Shown piece after piece: positions 6,843-10,277 of a DNA stretch of 10,277 nucleotides; positions within the stretch are counted from its first letter, which is position 1, and each line of letters starts with the position of its first letter. The position numbers were made by a program, and so were the translations under genes. The stretch spans positions 1-10,277 of the forward strand of contig JALUTE010000371.1 of assembly GCA_027058255.1 (NCBI GenBank), given 5' to 3'. Below the pieces are notes generated by a model, which saw only the letters and a program-made list of their open reading frames with translations, did not search any database and was not told the origin of the DNA. Source of the stretch: Methyloligella sp. Lineage in GTDB: Bacteria; Pseudomonadota; Alphaproteobacteria; Rhizobiales; JALUTE01.

Positions 6843-7304
6843 TCAGCCCCGTCCGCGATAGGGGGCAACCCCCGTCTCGGGCAACCAGACACTCTCAGGA
6901 AGCGTGCCGGTCTGCCAGAAGACGTCGATGGGGATCCCGCCGCGGGGATACCAGTAGCCGGCGATGCGCAGGAAATGCGGCGCGACGCGCTCGGCGATGC
7001 GCTTGCCGATGGCGACGGTGCAGTCCTCGTGAAAGGCGCCGTGGTTGCGAAAGCTGGCAAGATAGAGCTTGAGGGACTTGCTCTCGAGAAGCCAGCGGTC
7101 GGGCACGTAGTCGATGACGAGATGCGCGAAATCCGGCTGGCCGGTGACGGGGCAGAGCGCGGTGAACTCGGGACAGGTGAAACGGGCGACATAGGCAGTG
7201 TCGGGATGCGGGTTGGCCACGCGCTCGAGCCGAGCCTCGCCCGGGGAGCCAGGCAGGGGGGCAGCCTTGCCGAGCTGGGTGAGATCGTCGGGGCCGTCGG
7301 CCAT
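6843..7304 (-). CDS. queF: NADPH-dependent 7-cyano-7-deazaguanine (preQ0) reductase, type I
   Basis: Cytoplasmic enzyme that reduces the nitrile of preQ0 to the aminomethyl group of preQ1 with two NADPH, a late step before tRNA-guanine transglycosylase inserts preQ1 into tRNA. At 153 residues it is the short, single-domain (type I, Bacillus-like) form of this T-fold family, not the long E. coli type. Visible are the active-site cysteine C51 in [14 protein letters not shown], the catalytic aspartate D58 in the same block, the QueF signature ESKSLKLYL (74-82) and FHEDC with E93, expected to bind substrate. The ATG at 7304 has GGAG eight bases upstream and starts 22 bp after the transporter stop, so the gene is the last member of the queC operon. 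The C-terminus ([10 protein letters not shown]) is intact. Confidence 0.97.
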   Translation of the reverse strand: MADGPDDLTQLGKAAPLPGSPGEARLERVANPHPDTAYVARFTCPEFTALCPVTGQPDFAHLVIDYVPDRWLLESKSLKLYLASFRNHGAFHEDCTVAIGKRIAERVAPHFLRIAGYWYPRGGIPIDVFWQTGTLPESVWLPETGVAPYRGRG

Positions 7305-7326
7305 GGGCTATCTCCGCATTTGCAGC

Positions 7327-7929
7327 TCAGGCCGGAGCGAGGCCGAGCCGCGCATCGCGCCGGCGCAGCCAGGCCACGATGGGCAGGGCGGCGAGCACCA
7401 TCCAGGCCTTGCCGACCACCTGGCCCGCCAGATAGTCGAGGCTGCCGAAGGCGAGCTCGAGGAAAACGGCGCTGTCGACCACCAGCCCGACCACGCTCGA
7501 GAGAAAGACCGCGCGCACCAGGCCGCGCCGCTGCAGGGGCGTGTAGACGGCGAGATCGGCAAGCTCGGAGAGAAGGAAGGCCGTCGCAGAGGCGACAACG
7601 AGCGCGGGCGGGGCGAGGGTCGCCGACAGGGCGGCACCGGCGAGGATCGCCGCGATGGCAAAGCCGAGGCCGAGCCTGCGCTGCACCAGATCGCGCAGGA
7701 CAAGGGCGAGCCCGATCATCAGAACGCCGCTCGGCGCCATGAGGCCCGGAGCGACGGGGATGAGGCACGGCCCGTTCGGCACGCAGACCGTGCCCGCATG
7801 CTGGATCAGCCAGTTCGCGGCCGGGATGCACAGCCCGAAGGCGATGAGGAACAGCACGCCCTCGATCCGCCGCCGGCGACGAAGCCCCATGGTCTCTGCT
7901 TTTGCCCCTGTTTCGGTTGTCGCCGTCAT
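7327..7929 (-). CDS. yhhQ: YhhQ-type queuosine precursor transporter (VUT family)
   Basis: A 200-residue inner-membrane protein with about six hydrophobic segments (roughly 24-44, 66-82, 88-105, 108-128, 139-160 and 171-188). Family-like features are the basic start MGLRRRRRIEG, LRDLVQRRLG (78-87), the SELADLAVYTPL block (121-132), SSVVGLVVDSAVFLELAF (144-161) and GQVVGKAW (169-176). The family is known to import the queuosine precursors preQ0/preQ1 in E. coli (YhhQ). The operon position between queC and queF fits that role, but substrate choice here is inference. A loop with two cysteines (C49 and C55, in CVPNGPC) follows helix 1. The ATG at 7929 overlaps the stop of the upstream gene as ATGA and has GAGGAAGG about nine bases upstream; the internal ATG at 7890 is a possible shorter start. 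Confidence 0.87.
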   Translation of the reverse strand: MTATTETGAKAETMGLRRRRRIEGVLFLIAFGLCIPAANWLIQHAGTVCVPNGPCLIPVAPGLMAPSGVLMIGLALVLRDLVQRRLGLGFAIAAILAGAALSATLAPPALVVASATAFLLSELADLAVYTPLQRRGLVRAVFLSSVVGLVVDSAVFLELAFGSLDYLAGQVVGKAWMVLAALPIVAWLRRRDARLGLAPA

Positions 7930-8228
7930 TCCCGCGTCCCTTCCTCACCATTCCCGCTTTCGGTGAGTTTTTCCCGGATGGCTCTCAACTCATCCTTTGC
8001 ATCGCCATAGTCGTCATAGTCGCGCGGCGTGCGCGCATACCAGTAGCGGGCGTTCCAGCCATCGCCCTCGATTTTGTGGAGCACCGCATGCAGCCAGCAG
8101 GCCATGGCGCCGGACTGGCTCTGGGCGATGCGGTGGGCCGCATCCCACTTGCCGGCAAGCGCCAGATCGACCGCCTCTCTCAATCGTGCGTTCTGCCCCT
8201 GTCCCGTGTCGTCGTTCCGTTCCGCCAT
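7926..8228 (-). CDS. Unknown 100-residue protein in the queuosine operon
   Basis: I do not know a named function for this protein. It is soluble and mostly helical by composition: [21 protein letters not shown] (about 18-38), then an Ala/Trp/His block [25 protein letters not shown] (about 45-69), an acidic [18 protein letters not shown] segment and a charged tail. The pattern 'ALAxGxWDxAHxIxQ ... WLHAVLHxxEGDxxNAxYWY' resembles short alphaproteobacterial hypothetical proteins I have seen, and reads like a TPR-like helix pair. Its stop overlaps the transporter start (ATGA). Its start is uncertain: ATG at 8228 (AGGA about 12 bases upstream) overlaps queC by 49 bp, ATG at 8240 is possible, and an in-frame TTG at 8183 would overlap the queC TGA as TTGA and begin at the patterned region. 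The conserved-looking sequence and placement inside a tight operon support a real gene. Confidence 0.78.
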   Translation of the reverse strand: MAERNDDTGQGQNARLREAVDLALAGKWDAAHRIAQSQSGAMACWLHAVLHKIEGDGWNARYWYARTPRDYDDYGDAKDELRAIREKLTESGNGEEGTRE

Positions 8229-8947
8229 TGCTCGGCCCATTCCTGCCATCCCCGGGCCCGCAGGCGGCACGCCGGGCATGTGCCGCAGCCATAGCCCCAG
8301 TCGTGGCGTGCCTCGCGGCTGCCCTCGTAACAAGTGTGGGTCTCCTCGACGACCAGATCGACCAGCGCCTTGCCGCCCAGCGCGTCGGTCATGGCCCAGG
8401 TTTCGGCCTTGCTCTTCCACATGAGCGGCGTCTCTATGACGAAATCCGCCGCCATGGCGAGCCGGATGGCCCGGGCAAGCGTCTGCAGCGTGTCGTTCCG
8501 GCAGTCGGGATAGCCCGAGAAATCCGTTTCGCACATGCCCCCCACCAGGTGCAAGAGGCCGCGCCGATAGCCGAGCGCCGCGGCATAGGTGAAGAAAAGG
8601 AGGTTGCGTCCCGGAACGAAGGTGTTGGGCAGGCCCGACGCCCCGGCGGCGATGGCCGTCTCGCGGGTGAGTGCGGTCTCGCTGATGGCGCCGAGGGTGG
8701 GAAGCGGCAGAACGTGATCGGGCCCGAGGCGTGCGGCCCATTGGGGGAAGGTTTGCGAAAGGCGCTCCAGGATGCGGGCGCGGCAGGCGAGCTCGACACC
8801 ATGGCGCTGGCCGTAGTCGAATCCGATGGTCTCGACCCGCCCATGGCGCGAGAGCGCCCAGGCGAGGGCGACCGTCGAATCCTGCCCGCCCGAGAGCAGC
8901 ACGAGCGCGCCATCGGCGGGGGAGCCGCTCGGCCTTTCATCCGTCAT
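8180..8947 (-). CDS. queC: 7-cyano-7-deazaguanine (preQ0) synthase
   Basis: Cytoplasmic ATP-dependent enzyme that converts 7-carboxy-7-deazaguanine and ammonia to preQ0, a precursor of queuosine in tRNA. The 255 residues fit the family. The PP-loop ATP-binding motif is LSGGQDST (18-25), followed by [11 protein letters not shown] (43-53). The block [16 protein letters not shown] (137-152) is typical of QueC. Four zinc cysteines are present: C206 in HTCYEGS, and C221, C224, C227 in GCGTCPAC. I chose ATG 8947 (MTDERPSG) because GAGGA lies about nine bases upstream; ATG 8989 would add 14 residues in the promoter region. It is the first gene of the minus-strand operon and divergent from eno. queD, queE and folE, which supply its substrate, are not in the window. 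Confidence 0.97.
   Translation of the reverse strand: MTDERPSGSPADGALVLLSGGQDSTVALAWALSRHGRVETIGFDYGQRHGVELACRARILERLSQTFPQWAARLGPDHVLPLPTLGAISETALTRETAIAAGASGLPNTFVPGRNLLFFTYAAALGYRRGLLHLVGGMCETDFSGYPDCRNDTLQTLARAIRLAMAADFVIETPLMWKSKAETWAMTDALGGKALVDLVVEETHTCYEGSREARHDWGYGCGTCPACRLRARGWQEWAEQWRNGTTTRDRGRTHD

Positions 8948-10277
<1,330 letters not shown>

Overview
The window is G+C-rich chromosomal DNA from an alphaproteobacterium, most likely of the Hyphomicrobiales (Rhizobiales). This rests on the gene content and order, on the block dgt-argS-large SPOR-type membrane protein with erpA divergent from dgt (an arrangement I know from that group), and on codon choice strongly biased to G/C in third positions. 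It is mostly housekeeping DNA. I see no mobile element, prophage, CRISPR array, RNA gene or toxin-antitoxin pair.

Left block (1-5635, all minus strand): transcription runs from dgt (dGTPase-like HD phosphohydrolase) to argS (arginyl-tRNA synthetase) and then to a very long, low-complexity, single-pass membrane protein whose C-terminus lies beyond base 1. Its middle part carries short phrases typical of Rhizobiales SPOR-domain (peptidoglycan-binding) proteins. Its cytoplasmic half is unusually rich in histidine and proline.

Centre (5636-6842): a 133-bp divergent promoter region with two small GC-rich dyads separates dgt from erpA (A-type Fe-S carrier, plus strand). erpA converges on a small, unrecognised three-helix membrane protein (minus strand). 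Upstream of that protein is a 253-bp gap holding four tandem 15-bp units and an A+T-rich stretch with several inverted repeats. This is the least explained part of the window.

Right block (6843-8947, minus strand): a tight queuosine operon reads queC - unknown 100-residue protein - YhhQ-type (VUT family) queuosine-precursor transporter - queF. QueC makes preQ0, QueF reduces preQ0 to preQ1, and the transporter would import these precursors. The unknown protein overlaps both neighbours, so it is probably translated together with them. Divergent from queC, eno (enolase) starts at 9070 and runs off the right edge about 20 codons before its expected end.

No gap between genes exceeds 253 bp. The long open frames opposite argS, dgt, eno and the SPOR-type gene are codon-register shadows. 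The best leads for something undescribed are the unknown protein in the queuosine operon, the small membrane protein with its repeat-bearing leader, and the His-rich SPOR-type protein.
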